Source: Deinococcales bacterium
GTDB taxonomy: Bacteria > Deinococcota > Deinococci > Deinococcales > Deinococcaceae
Assembly (NCBI GenBank): GCA_014378225.1
Contig: JACMOA010000269.1
Span: forward strand, 1-6,233
Reading direction: 5' to 3'
Length of the DNA: 6,233 nt
The notes beneath the pieces were generated by a model. It was given only the letters and a program-made list of their open reading frames with translations. It ran no database searches and was not told where the DNA came from. The translations under genes and the position numbers were made by a program. How positions within the stretch are numbered: position 1 is the first letter of the stretch; every line of letters begins with the position of its first letter. Below are positions 1 to 5,491 of the stretch, piece after piece.

Positions 1-80
1 CTCGAGCGAGGAGAACGGCTTATTCATTGCTCATTGCTCCTCTTGTACGGATTCTGATTGATTCCGGTACGTGTTCCGCT
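1..80. other. Left-end non-coding DNA with a bulged hairpin
   Basis: No gene is visible. The stretch starts with a CTCGAG, has a tandem heptamer TCATTGC at 24-30 and 31-37, and then an inverted repeat. GTAC-GGA (45-51) pairs with TCC-GTAC (63-70) with one bulged G at 66, giving seven pairs around an 11-base loop. The hairpin sits just before repeat unit A1, as the slyD terminator with the same ACGGA/TCCGT core sits just before the right-hand repeat. It may therefore be part of the repeat element or a terminator for a gene off the left edge. It has no T-run after it. Confidence 0.4.
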
Positions 81-155
81 GTCTTGGACCAAGCGGCACC
101 TACCGGGCCTGTCCGCGTCTTGGCCTAAACAGCACCTTCCGGGCTAGGCTGCTGG
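81..155 (+). repeat. Structured intergenic repeat, left copy (two units)
   Basis: Two units, each starting GTCTTGG. Unit A1 (81-116) has arms GGAC (86-89) and GTCC (111-114) around the core CGGCACCTACCGGGCC. Unit A2 (117-155) has arms GCCTA (123-127) and TAGGC (145-149) around the related core AGCACCTTCCGGGC. Positions 81-135 match 6104-6158 without gaps at 50 of 55 bases. No open coding sequence fits, and the arms vary in compensating fashion between units. Strand is arbitrary. This looks like a dispersed intergenic repeat family rather than part of malG. Confidence 0.75.
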
Positions 156-186
156 AAATATCGTTCACTACGTTACCGATATTTCC
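154..186 (-). terminator. Perfect stem-loop just after malG
   Basis: GGAAATATCG (154-163) and CGATATTTCC (177-186) form a perfect 10-bp stem with a 13-base loop. It starts ten bases past the malG stop. On the minus strand no T-run follows, so it is not a standard intrinsic terminator. It may stabilise the 3' end of the malFG message or act with a termination factor. It is the last structured element of the operon before repeat A. Confidence 0.5.
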
Positions 187-196
187 GGAATCCTTA

Positions 197-1585
197 TTAT
201 TCCTTCACCCCACCCGACACCGTGCCACTCACAAAAAACTGTTGGAAGCTGTAGAAAAGCGCCACAATCGGAATTGCGCCCAGCACTGCGGCAGCGGCGA
301 ACTGTCCATAAACTGTGGCGGCAGTTGTACCCCCACCCCCCACGCCGAACGAACGCAGTCCCACACCCACATTCCAGTTGCCTGCACCCGAAAGCAGCAC
401 ATTTGCCAGCAAAAATTCGGCGTAAGTACCGATAAACTGGAGCAAGAAGATAAAGACCAACATGGGGCCAGAAAGCGGCAACACAATTTTGGTAAAGGCT
501 CCCCAGCGGGTCGTACCATCCACCAACGCGGCTTCCTCGAGCGAGGCAGGCAGGCTTTCCACGTAACCCTTATAAATCCAGGTTCCGAACGCAATAGCTC
601 CGCCAGAGTAAGCCAGAATCAGTCCGGTAAAGGTGTTGAGCAAATCCAGAGACTTGATGATGCTAAAAATAGCCACCAGTGCCACGATATTGGGAAACAT
701 CTGGATAAAGATAAAAAACATCAGGGTTTGAAAACGCCCTGGAAAGCGTAGCCGTGCCATCGCGTATCCGGCTGTGGTGGTCAGAATCACCGCCAAAACA
801 CCCGTGATACCCGAAATCAGAAAGGTGTTGCGAATCCACAACAGGAATCTCGAGGCTGTGGTGTTGCCGGTAAACTGGGCAGGAAGCAAAAAGGCGAAGA
901 ACAGCACGATAACCAGAATCAAAACAATGCTGGTGTAGCGGCGCTCGAGTTGCAGAGAAGGTGGAGGGGTAGTTCCCGTGTACGCCCTGGACCGTAGATT
1001 GATCACCGCCAGCCAAAACAGTCCCAGAGCGGCAATCCCCACCATCGCCCATTGCCAAGCGTAAATAACCACACCCTCAAACAGCGCAGCGTAGTTAGAA
1101 AAATTGCTACCCTCGAGCGGGGGCAAAACCCTCGAGCGCACCAGAAGCGGGTCGGTAGCGGCTCCCAGCGACCCCTGAACCAGTCGGTTAAGCGGGTCTA
1201 GCGAAGTCCCGATGATAAAGACCAACGGGTAAAGCGCAGCCAGAATGATAATCCAGATGATGAGGTGGGTCAGTTGGTCGCCCAGCACTGCCCAGTAACT
1301 CACTGCCCGTCCTCTCGAGCGCTCCCCGACTATTTTACCCAGGTAGGCCGTACCAAACAGCAAAGCAATAGTGGCCAGCAAGCCGCCCAGTGCGTAAACC
1401 CAACCGTTTTCTATCCGCAGGATGAAAAAGGTGGGGCTTTTGAGCCTCGAGGCCAATTCCAGAACCAGCCACACCAGGAATACAACCAGCAAGCCGAGAC
1501 CCGCCCAGCCCAGCACCCGGCTCAGGGTATGGTTAGCGGGAACATAAATGTCCTGAGCACCTTGTGGAATCTTAGCCTGAGTCAT
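197..1585 (-). CDS. malG: MalG-like maltose/maltodextrin ABC transporter permease, enlarged
   Basis: Inner-membrane channel subunit that pairs with MalF to pass sugar delivered by MalE. The 462 residues end in a clear MalG core: residues 245-460 include TTTAGYAMARLRFPG (269-283), IQMFPNIVALVAIF, the ATPase-coupling EAA loop EAALVDGTTRWGAFTKIVLP (351-370), and a C-terminus GTVSGGVKE that closely matches E. coli MalG. E. coli MalG has 296 residues. The excess here is an N-terminal extension with two membrane segments (about 23-45 and 62-83) and an insertion (about 171-240) with two more, placed between the first periplasmic loop and the core. I see about ten membrane segments in all. The start is supported by AAGGAGG seven bases upstream (1593-1599, minus strand), lying inside the end of malF. 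The start overlaps the malF stop as ATGA, so translational coupling is likely. The stop is TAA. Family assignment is firm; the exact sugar is inferred. Confidence 0.95.
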   Translation of the reverse strand: MTQAKIPQGAQDIYVPANHTLSRVLGWAGLGLLVVFLVWLVLELASRLKSPTFFILRIENGWVYALGGLLATIALLFGTAYLGKIVGERSRGRAVSYWAVLGDQLTHLIIWIIILAALYPLVFIIGTSLDPLNRLVQGSLGAATDPLLVRSRVLPPLEGSNFSNYAALFEGVVIYAWQWAMVGIAALGLFWLAVINLRSRAYTGTTPPPSLQLERRYTSIVLILVIVLFFAFLLPAQFTGNTTASRFLLWIRNTFLISGITGVLAVILTTTAGYAMARLRFPGRFQTLMFFIFIQMFPNIVALVAIFSIIKSLDLLNTFTGLILAYSGGAIAFGTWIYKGYVESLPASLEEAALVDGTTRWGAFTKIVLPLSGPMLVFIFLLQFIGTYAEFLLANVLLSGAGNWNVGVGLRSFGVGGGGTTAATVYGQFAAAAVLGAIPIVALFYSFQQFFVSGTVSGGVKE

Positions 1586-2991
1586 CGCTGCGCCTCCTTG
1601 AACACCCCAGCCGCCCGGAAGTTGACCACACTAATACTGATGGTCAAAACCGCCACGATGATGGCAATAGCGCTGGCTGGACCATAAGCCGCGTTCCCTG
1701 CCGCCGTAAAGGCGGTGTTGTAACCCCAACTAATCAGAATGTCGGTGCTCTGGGCGGTGGCCAGTCTTCCCTCGAGTTTTGGTCCACCCTCTGTAAGCAG
1801 GAAAATTAGACCAAAGTTATTAAAGTTGAAAGCGAAAGTGGACAGCGCAATGGGAACAAAAGACGTCTGCAACATCGGCAAGGTGATGCCGGTCACTTGC
1901 TGCCATTTAGTGGCCCCGTCTACTTCGGCGGCTTCGTAAAGGTCTTCGGGAATAGCGCTTAGAGCGCTCAGGGTAGCGGTCATCATGTAAGGAAAGCCCA
2001 GCCACAAATTGACCAGCAAAATAGCCACTTTGGCCCAAAGCTCATCGTCACGCCAGGGAATGGGAAGGCCGCCAAACAATCCAAACAGGCGGTTGAGCGC
2101 TCCAGTGTTGGTAGCCATCAAACCATCCCTCCAGATTTGAATGGAGATAACCGCTGGAATAGCCCAGGGCAAAAAGAGCAGGGTGCGGTAAGCATTGCGA
2201 AACTTGAGGCGTTTGTTATTGAGCAAAATGCCCAGTACCAGGCCCGCCACTACATTAATCAAGGTTGTGCTGACTGCAAAGATAACGGTCCAAACCAGAA
2301 CCGGCAACAGTTGTGCGCCTGCTTTGGCAAAAATATCCGTAAAATTGGCCACACCAATAAACTCAATCGGGTTGACCCGGTTAACCAGTACCGGATTGAA
2401 AAAATCTGGAAGTGGGTTTTTTAGGGTCACTACACTCCCCTCAATACCCACGATGGTATTTGCTCGAGCCTTTTTACTGGCGTCTTGCGGGTCGGGCAAA
2501 CCGATAGGAGTTCCCGCACAGGTGGCGGTTTCACAGCGAAACTCAGTCTGGGGGTTCACCCCGCCTACAATCTGAAGCTGAGTGCTCGAGAGTTTGGTCA
2601 CCTCGAGCCGGGTACTGGTGTCACTTTCTCCACTGTTGATACCAGAGTAGTTGGTAAAAGCGTAACCCACAGTCAACACGATGGGATACACCGTGAAGGC
2701 CAGCAGAAAAACAATGGCGGGCAGCAGGTAATACCAGTTCATCAGCCAGGGAAGCAACCTCACCGCCACCAGCAACAGCGGGACCAGGGCAACAACTCCC
2801 AGAATCAGAATCAGGTAGGCCGGAACCTGAAACCCACCGGGGCGGTCAAAAACACTGCCCAACACCTGGGTAACACCCCATGCTGCGCCAAAAGCCACTG
2901 CACACAGTGCCAGGATGGTGAAGATGGCAATAAAGACCCCTGAAGGGCCAGCGGGAGGCGCTTGTCTGGGGGCGCGGCGAATAATGGTCAT
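1582..2991 (-). CDS. malF: MalF-like maltose/maltodextrin ABC transporter permease
   Basis: Inner-membrane partner of MalG in the sugar import channel. It has 469 residues (E. coli MalF has 514). About eight membrane segments are visible: roughly 18-47, 56-80, 88-112, 229-257, 269-287, 321-343, 377-399 and 436-460. A large extracytoplasmic loop (about 113-228) sits where MalF carries its P2 domain, which in E. coli contacts MalE. Here the loop contains a close cysteine pair, C153 and C158 (CETATC), that could form a disulfide. The ATPase-coupling EAA loop is EAAEVDGATKWQQVTGITLP (353-372). The start ATG follows AAGGAGG (2995-3001, minus strand) with only a three-base spacer, which is short, but no other start candidate is near. 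The gene lies downstream of malE behind a terminator, and its stop overlaps the malG start. Family call firm, substrate inferred. Confidence 0.95.
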   Translation of the reverse strand: MTIIRRAPRQAPPAGPSGVFIAIFTILALCAVAFGAAWGVTQVLGSVFDRPGGFQVPAYLILILGVVALVPLLLVAVRLLPWLMNWYYLLPAIVFLLAFTVYPIVLTVGYAFTNYSGINSGESDTSTRLEVTKLSSTQLQIVGGVNPQTEFRCETATCAGTPIGLPDPQDASKKARANTIVGIEGSVVTLKNPLPDFFNPVLVNRVNPIEFIGVANFTDIFAKAGAQLLPVLVWTVIFAVSTTLINVVAGLVLGILLNNKRLKFRNAYRTLLFLPWAIPAVISIQIWRDGLMATNTGALNRLFGLFGGLPIPWRDDELWAKVAILLVNLWLGFPYMMTATLSALSAIPEDLYEAAEVDGATKWQQVTGITLPMLQTSFVPIALSTFAFNFNNFGLIFLLTEGGPKLEGRLATAQSTDILISWGYNTAFTAAGNAAYGPASAIAIIVAVLTISISVVNFRAAGVFKEAQR

Positions 2992-3009
2992 AGGCCTCCT
3001 TGTGATGGG

Positions 3010-3034
3010 GTGAACTCACCGTGAACTCGTGAAC
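3010..3034. repeat. Three GTGAAC repeats in the malF leader
   Basis: GTGAAC occurs at 3010-3015, 3021-3026 and 3029-3034, spaced 11 and 8 bases. The first belongs to a near-palindrome, GGTGA-AC-TCACC (3009-3020). The cluster lies 18-43 bases upstream of the malF start, between the ribosome binding site and a hairpin. It could be a protein-binding cluster or an RNA structure; nothing else supports either. Confidence 0.35.
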
Positions 3035-3049
3035 GTCAGACGGGTGTGG

Positions 3050-3074
3050 CTCGAGAAAGGTGTCTTTTCTCAAG
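3050..3074. other. Inverted repeat with CTCGAG arm upstream of malF
   Basis: CTCGAGAAA (3050-3058) faces TTTCTCAAG (3066-3074) with eight of nine positions complementary and a short loop. It lies in the malF leader, downstream of the malE terminator in transcription order. One arm contains the iterated CTCGAG. On the minus strand no T-run follows, so a leader structure is more likely than a terminator. Confidence 0.4.
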
Positions 3075-3157
3075 TGTAGCTTTTTTGAGTAGGGGTGTAC
3101 TTTTTTATTTCTTTAATTTTAGTGAGAAGGTCAAAAAAAGTAAAAGGCTAAGAATAT

Positions 3158-3187
3158 AAAAACCCCGTCCCCTCGAGTGGGACGGGG
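3158..3187 (-). terminator. Intrinsic terminator between malE and malF
   Basis: CCCCGTCCC (3163-3171) and GGGACGGGG (3179-3187) form a perfect 9-bp GC-rich stem. The 7-base loop contains CTCGAG (3172-3177). Read on the minus strand, the stem runs straight into five Ts and then ATATTCTT, a classic intrinsic terminator. A second ACGGGG (3188-3193) gives an alternative register for one arm. It lies about 90 bases past the malE stop and inside the operon, so partial read-through probably feeds malF and malG. Confidence 0.9.
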
Positions 3188-3264
3188 ACGGGGTTTGGGA
3201 AAAGAGTATTACGAGCGTGTGGCCTTTGGGCCTTCTGCTTTACGCTGTATTCTTCGCCCTCAGC

Positions 3265-3281
3265 AACGTCCACAGGACGTT
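3265..3281 (-). other. Hairpin overlapping the malE stop codon
   Basis: AACGTCC (3265-3271) and GGACGTT (3275-3281) form a perfect 7-bp stem with a 3-base loop. The arm at 3275-3281 includes two bases of the malE TAA stop. No T-run follows on the minus strand; the real terminator is some 80 bases on. A role in protecting the malE 3' end is plausible but inferred. The bases between it and the terminator (3194-3264) hold only a weak GGCC/GGCC hairpin near 3221-3232. Confidence 0.5.
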
Positions 3282-4491
3282 ACTTGATGTTGGCGTTAAT
3301 CTGCTTCACAGCGTCGTCGAGCAGTTTGCTGACGTTTGCACCTTTGGTTTTGGCAATCAAAGTCACGGCGTCGCCCCACGGACCCCATACCTGACCCATT
3401 GCGGCGATGTTGGGCATAGCCACTCCGGCCTGAGCAGCTTTGGAGAATCCAATGATCACAGGGTCACCTGCCAGCTTTCTCGAGGCGGCCTTGCTGGCGG
3501 GGATTTTTCCGCCTGCTTTGGAGAGGGCAACTTGATTCTCGCTCGAGACTAGAAAGTTTGCAAAGTCAGCGGCCAGTTTCTTCTGGTTGCTGTAAGAGTT
3601 GAGCACGATGGCCTGCACACCCAAGAAAGGCGCCCAGTTGCGGACTGCTCCGGTAGGCTTGGGCAGCACACCCACACCAAAGTCCACACCCGAGTTACGA
3701 ATGGCGCGGCCGTTCCAGGGGCCGGTTTGCCACATAGCAACTTGACCTTTGTAAAACAGGTCAGCAATCACACCGCCGTCAGCAGCGCCCTCAGGAATGA
3801 GGTTGTACTTGTAGCGCAGGTCGTTGATGAGTTGACCTGCCTTGTCTGCGCCCGCGTTGGCCAGACCCACGTCTTTCTGGTCGGGTGCGCCCTTATCGTA
3901 GCCTTTGAATACATAAGCACCGAAGGCGTAAAAGATACCGTGCATGTTGTACTGATTCTCGATTTCGGCAAGGAAACCAAACTTTTGCTGGCTGGCGTCG
4001 GTCAGCTTCTGGGCGGTGGCGATGAACTCAGGCCAGGTTTTGGGAATACCACCGGGTAGAAGTTTCTTGTTGTACACCACGGCAACAGCTTCGTTATAAA
4101 CAGGAAACCCGAACAGTTTACCGTTATAGGTAAAAGCGTTCTGGCTCGATTTTGCAAGGTCATCTTTAGCCTTCTTACTGATGAGTGCGTCCACTGGCTC
4201 GAGCACACCGTTGGTAATGAGTTCTCCAATTTGGTCCTGCGGCAGGCTTACCACCACATCGGCAGCCTCCCCTTTGGACTGAATCATCTTCTGCTTGATG
4301 TCAGCAAAAGGTACAACCACGACTTCTACGGTATTTCCCTTTCCCGCTGCGGTGTTGGTAAAGCTTTTGGCAGCGGCGTTGAGCCACGCCAAGTCCTCGG
4401 GACCGTAGTGGGTCCAGACGGTGATTTTTGCAGCTTGGGCGCTTCCCAGCGCCAGGGTGAGTACGGTCAAACCAAACAGAATTTTCTTCAT
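3280..4491 (-). CDS. malE: Maltose/maltodextrin-binding periplasmic protein
   Basis: Extracytoplasmic solute-binding protein that captures sugar and hands it to MalF/MalG. It has 403 residues, close to E. coli MalE (396). A Sec signal peptide is clear: MKK, a hydrophobic stretch to about residue 17, then AQA for cleavage near residue 20. There is no lipobox cysteine, so the mature protein should be soluble, starting near AKITVWTHYG. MalE-like blocks in order: EPVDALI (98-104), VVYNKKLLPGGIPKTWPEF (138-156), KDVGLANAGADKAG (206-219), VAMWQTGPWNG (251-261), PFLGVQAIVLN (288-298), MPNIAAMGQVW (359-369). The ribosome binding site AAGGAG (4498-4503, minus strand) is six bases from the ATG. The upstream region has a LacI-like palindrome and a promoter; downstream are a stop-proximal hairpin and a strong terminator. 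First gene of the operon. Maltodextrin is the best substrate guess; trehalose or another alpha-glucoside cannot be excluded. Confidence 0.95.
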   Translation of the reverse strand: MKKILFGLTVLTLALGSAQAAKITVWTHYGPEDLAWLNAAAKSFTNTAAGKGNTVEVVVVPFADIKQKMIQSKGEAADVVVSLPQDQIGELITNGVLEPVDALISKKAKDDLAKSSQNAFTYNGKLFGFPVYNEAVAVVYNKKLLPGGIPKTWPEFIATAQKLTDASQQKFGFLAEIENQYNMHGIFYAFGAYVFKGYDKGAPDQKDVGLANAGADKAGQLINDLRYKYNLIPEGAADGGVIADLFYKGQVAMWQTGPWNGRAIRNSGVDFGVGVLPKPTGAVRNWAPFLGVQAIVLNSYSNQKKLAADFANFLVSSENQVALSKAGGKIPASKAASRKLAGDPVIIGFSKAAQAGVAMPNIAAMGQVWGPWGDAVTLIAKTKGANVSKLLDDAVKQINANIK

Positions 4492-4500
4492 GCTAATCTC

Positions 4501-4536
4501 CTTGTAATCCAGCTTGTAGTCCTGCTTGTAGTTCAG
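4501..4536 (-). repeat. Three 12-bp tandem repeats next to the malE ribosome binding site
   Basis: Three exact-length 12-bp units lie at 4501-4512, 4513-4524 and 4525-4536: CTTGTAATCCAG, CTTGTAGTCCTG and CTTGTAGTTCAG (plus strand). The malE AAGGAG (4498-4503) runs into the first unit. On the minus strand the units are in frame with malE and would read (L/Q)(D/N)YK repeats, but a TAG lies a few codons upstream with no ATG, GTG or TTG between, so translation is unlikely. They are part of the malE 5' leader. Confidence 0.75.
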
Positions 4537-4561
4537 GGGTTCAAGTGTGAGCTAACAGGTA

Positions 4562-4575
4562 TGGAAACGTTTCCA
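4562..4575. promoter_or_regulatory. LacI-family/cre-like operator upstream of malE
   Basis: TGGAAACGTTTCCA is a perfect 14-bp palindrome with a central CG. This is the typical form of LacI/GalR-family operators and is close to the CcpA cre consensus, with a symmetrical G/C in place of W at the third base from each end. It lies about 70 bases upstream of the malE ATG. A sugar-responsive repressor of this family is the natural partner, but none is encoded in the window. Confidence 0.8.
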
Positions 4576-4586
4576 AAATCAGAAAC

Positions 4587-4601
4587 CGAATAAAATATTC
4601 G
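4587..4601. other. Small inverted repeat in the malE upstream region
   Basis: CGAATA (4587-4592) and TATTCG (4596-4601) are separated by AAA. It sits 11 bases from the LacI-like palindrome on the side away from malE. It may be a secondary protein site or chance in AT-rich DNA. A TAAAAT box (4617-4622, minus strand) nearby resembles a -10 element but has no good -35. Confidence 0.3.
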
Positions 4602-4709
4602 TTATTCCATACGTTTATTTTAGTGCCACCTGTCTTATCAGGCATCCGTCTCATCTGAGAAGGATGGACCCATTTCTCTCGAGGCACAAACTTTGCTTAC
4701 GCGTAGGTA

Positions 4710-4739
4710 ATTATAGGCACATTCGAGCGAACTTATCAA
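4710..4739 (-). promoter_or_regulatory. Probable sigma70-type promoter of malE
   Basis: On the minus strand TTGATA (4734-4739, five of six bases of the -35 consensus) and a perfect TATAAT (4710-4715) are separated by 18 bases. Transcription would start near 4703, giving a leader of about 210 bases before malE. The LacI-like palindrome would lie inside this leader, well downstream of the start point. That fits roadblock repression, or means a closer promoter exists that I do not see. Confidence 0.6.
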
Positions 4740-4761
4740 GAGTTTGTCAAGGTCGGGTCAA
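4729..4761 (-). repeat. TTGA boxes repeated every 11 bp at the malE promoter
   Basis: On the minus strand TTGACC begins at 4761, TTGACA at 4750 and TTGATA at 4739, exactly 11 bases apart. The last is the -35 element of the proposed malE promoter. Such helical phasing puts all three on one face of the DNA and is typical of direct-repeat activator sites, but the identity of any binder is unknown. Confidence 0.5.
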
Positions 4762-4825
4762 ACTAATCTAGCTAATTTTGCAATCTTTTTGTTATTACTC
4801 GAACAAGAAAAACGCCGCTCCACTG

Positions 4826-4847
4826 GGCTTTTAGCACTTAAAAAGCC
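4826..4847. other. Stem-loop between the mogA-like gene and malE
   Basis: GGCTTTT (4826-4832) and AAAAGCC (4841-4847) form a 7-bp stem with an 8-base loop. It lies in the non-coding region about 120 bases past the mogA-like stop and upstream of the malE promoter. It may act as a second, weak terminator insulating malE. No clear T-run follows on the minus strand. Confidence 0.35.
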
Positions 4848-4887
4848 AATTAGGTTTTGTGAAGAAGTTTAATTAAAACACGATTAA

Positions 4888-4903
4888 AGTAGCCCAGGCT
4901 ACT
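4888..4903 (-). terminator. Probable terminator of the mogA-like gene
   Basis: AGTAGC (4888-4893) and GCTACT (4898-4903) form a 6-bp stem with a 4-base loop, 61 bases past the stop of the mogA-like gene. On the minus strand TTTAAT follows; on the plus strand CTTTTTC follows. The better T-run is therefore on the plus strand, where no gene ends, so the hairpin may stop transcription in both directions. Confidence 0.5.
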
Positions 4904-4964
4904 CTTTTTCATCCGTGGTTTGCGAACCCAAACTGAAACCCTCGAGTGAGAATAGCGCTTCTGG

Positions 4965-5441
4965 TTAGACCCAGCCGTTGGGTTTGTCCTCGAAGATGTA
5001 AGCAAAGAGCGGAGAGATTGCGCCGTAACCCTCGAGCACGGCGGTTTCACTCGAGCCGAGGTTGATAATTAGTGTGCTACCGCGTAGTCCCACCACTCCC
5101 CGCGAGAGCGCAGCCTGACGCGATTTTTGCATTCCACTGAGCCGTAAAAGCTCGGCCAAGCCAGGAAGGGGACGCTCGAGCAGTTCAGTGGTGGCTTCAG
5201 GCACTTTGTCTCTGGGGCGCATTCCAACCCCGCCCAACGTGAGCACCACATCCAGTTTGCGTTGGTCGCTGAGTAGCCTGATTTCCTTGCGAATCTGGGC
5301 CAGTTCGTCTGGAACCCAGCGGCGCTCACTCAACACCGCGCCTCCACTCACCACTGCTTCCTCGAGCACGGCCAGCACTTTTTCCATTCCCTCGAGCGGT
5401 TGACCTCCCGGCGACACCATCAGCACTCCAATACTTAACAT
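4965..5441 (-). CDS. MogA/MoaB-family molybdopterin-binding protein, divergent motifs
   Basis: The family acts in molybdenum cofactor synthesis: MogA adenylates molybdopterin with ATP before molybdate insertion. The 158 residues cover one whole MoCF-binding domain. Recognisable blocks are VPDE (43-46), LTLGGVGMRPRDKVPEATTELL (67-88), LSRGVVGLRGSTLIINL (112-128) and GYGAISPLF (138-146). D45 and D78 align with the two aspartates known to matter in E. coli MogA (D49 and D82). Several motifs depart from consensus: the usual GGTG is GGVG (V72), the N-terminal SD(R/K) motif is replaced by SPGG (10-13), and NLPGSP is replaced by NLGSSE (127-132). It could be an active MogA/MoaB or a paralog with altered function. 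The ATG has a GAGG only two bases away but a TATTAT box seven bases upstream, so a leaderless message is possible. It is divergent from slyD. Confidence 0.85.
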   Translation of the reverse strand: MLSIGVLMVSPGGQPLEGMEKVLAVLEEAVVSGGAVLSERRWVPDELAQIRKEIRLLSDQRKLDVVLTLGGVGMRPRDKVPEATTELLERPLPGLAELLRLSGMQKSRQAALSRGVVGLRGSTLIINLGSSETAVLEGYGAISPLFAYIFEDKPNGWV

Positions 5442-5448
5442 GACCTCT

Positions 5449-5454
5449 ATAATA
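5449..5454 (-). promoter_or_regulatory. -10 box of the mogA-like gene, possible leaderless start
   Basis: On the minus strand TATTAT is followed by seven bases and then the ATG. That spacing would start the transcript at or next to the start codon. No good -35 is seen. Leaderless genes with a -10 box directly upstream are common in Deinococcus, which makes the reading plausible. The alternative is a longer message using the GAGG that lies two bases from the ATG. Confidence 0.4.
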
Positions 5455-5461
5455 GTCGCTC

Positions 5462-5489
5462 TTGCTCTCCTATGAGTACCCTCTATAAT
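5462..5489 (+). promoter_or_regulatory. Probable slyD promoter
   Basis: A perfect TATAAT (5484-5489) lies 16 bases after a weak TTGCTC (5462-5467). Transcription would start near 5496, giving a leader of about 97 bases. The box sits inside CCTCTATAAT (5480-5489), which is repeated exactly at 5444-5453, 36 bases upstream, beside the mogA-like gene's own -10 box. Confidence 0.55.
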
Positions 5490-5491
5490 GG

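Noticed and set aside
81..155. tRNA or known small RNA gene in the repeat
   Set aside because: No tRNA arms, anticodon loop or TTC motif can be placed, and multiple degenerate copies argue for a repeat.
71..751. Long plus-strand open frame opposite malG
   Set aside because: It lies antisense to a clear malG, begins inside the repeat, has low-complexity unlike-protein composition and no ribosome binding site.
2485..2943. Plus-strand open frame opposite malF
   Set aside because: Rich in Q, H, N and G from antisense reading of a membrane protein; no domain and no ribosome binding site.
3106..3134. Possible malF promoter: TTGACC (3129-3134, minus strand) in AT-rich DNA
   Set aside because: The only hexamers at 17-18 bases (GAAATA, AAATAA) are poor -10 matches; not supported as a promoter.
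4501..4545. Upstream extension of malE through the 12-bp repeats
   Set aside because: The frame is open but has only CTG as a possible start before a TAG; the signal peptide and ribosome binding site fit the ATG at 4491.
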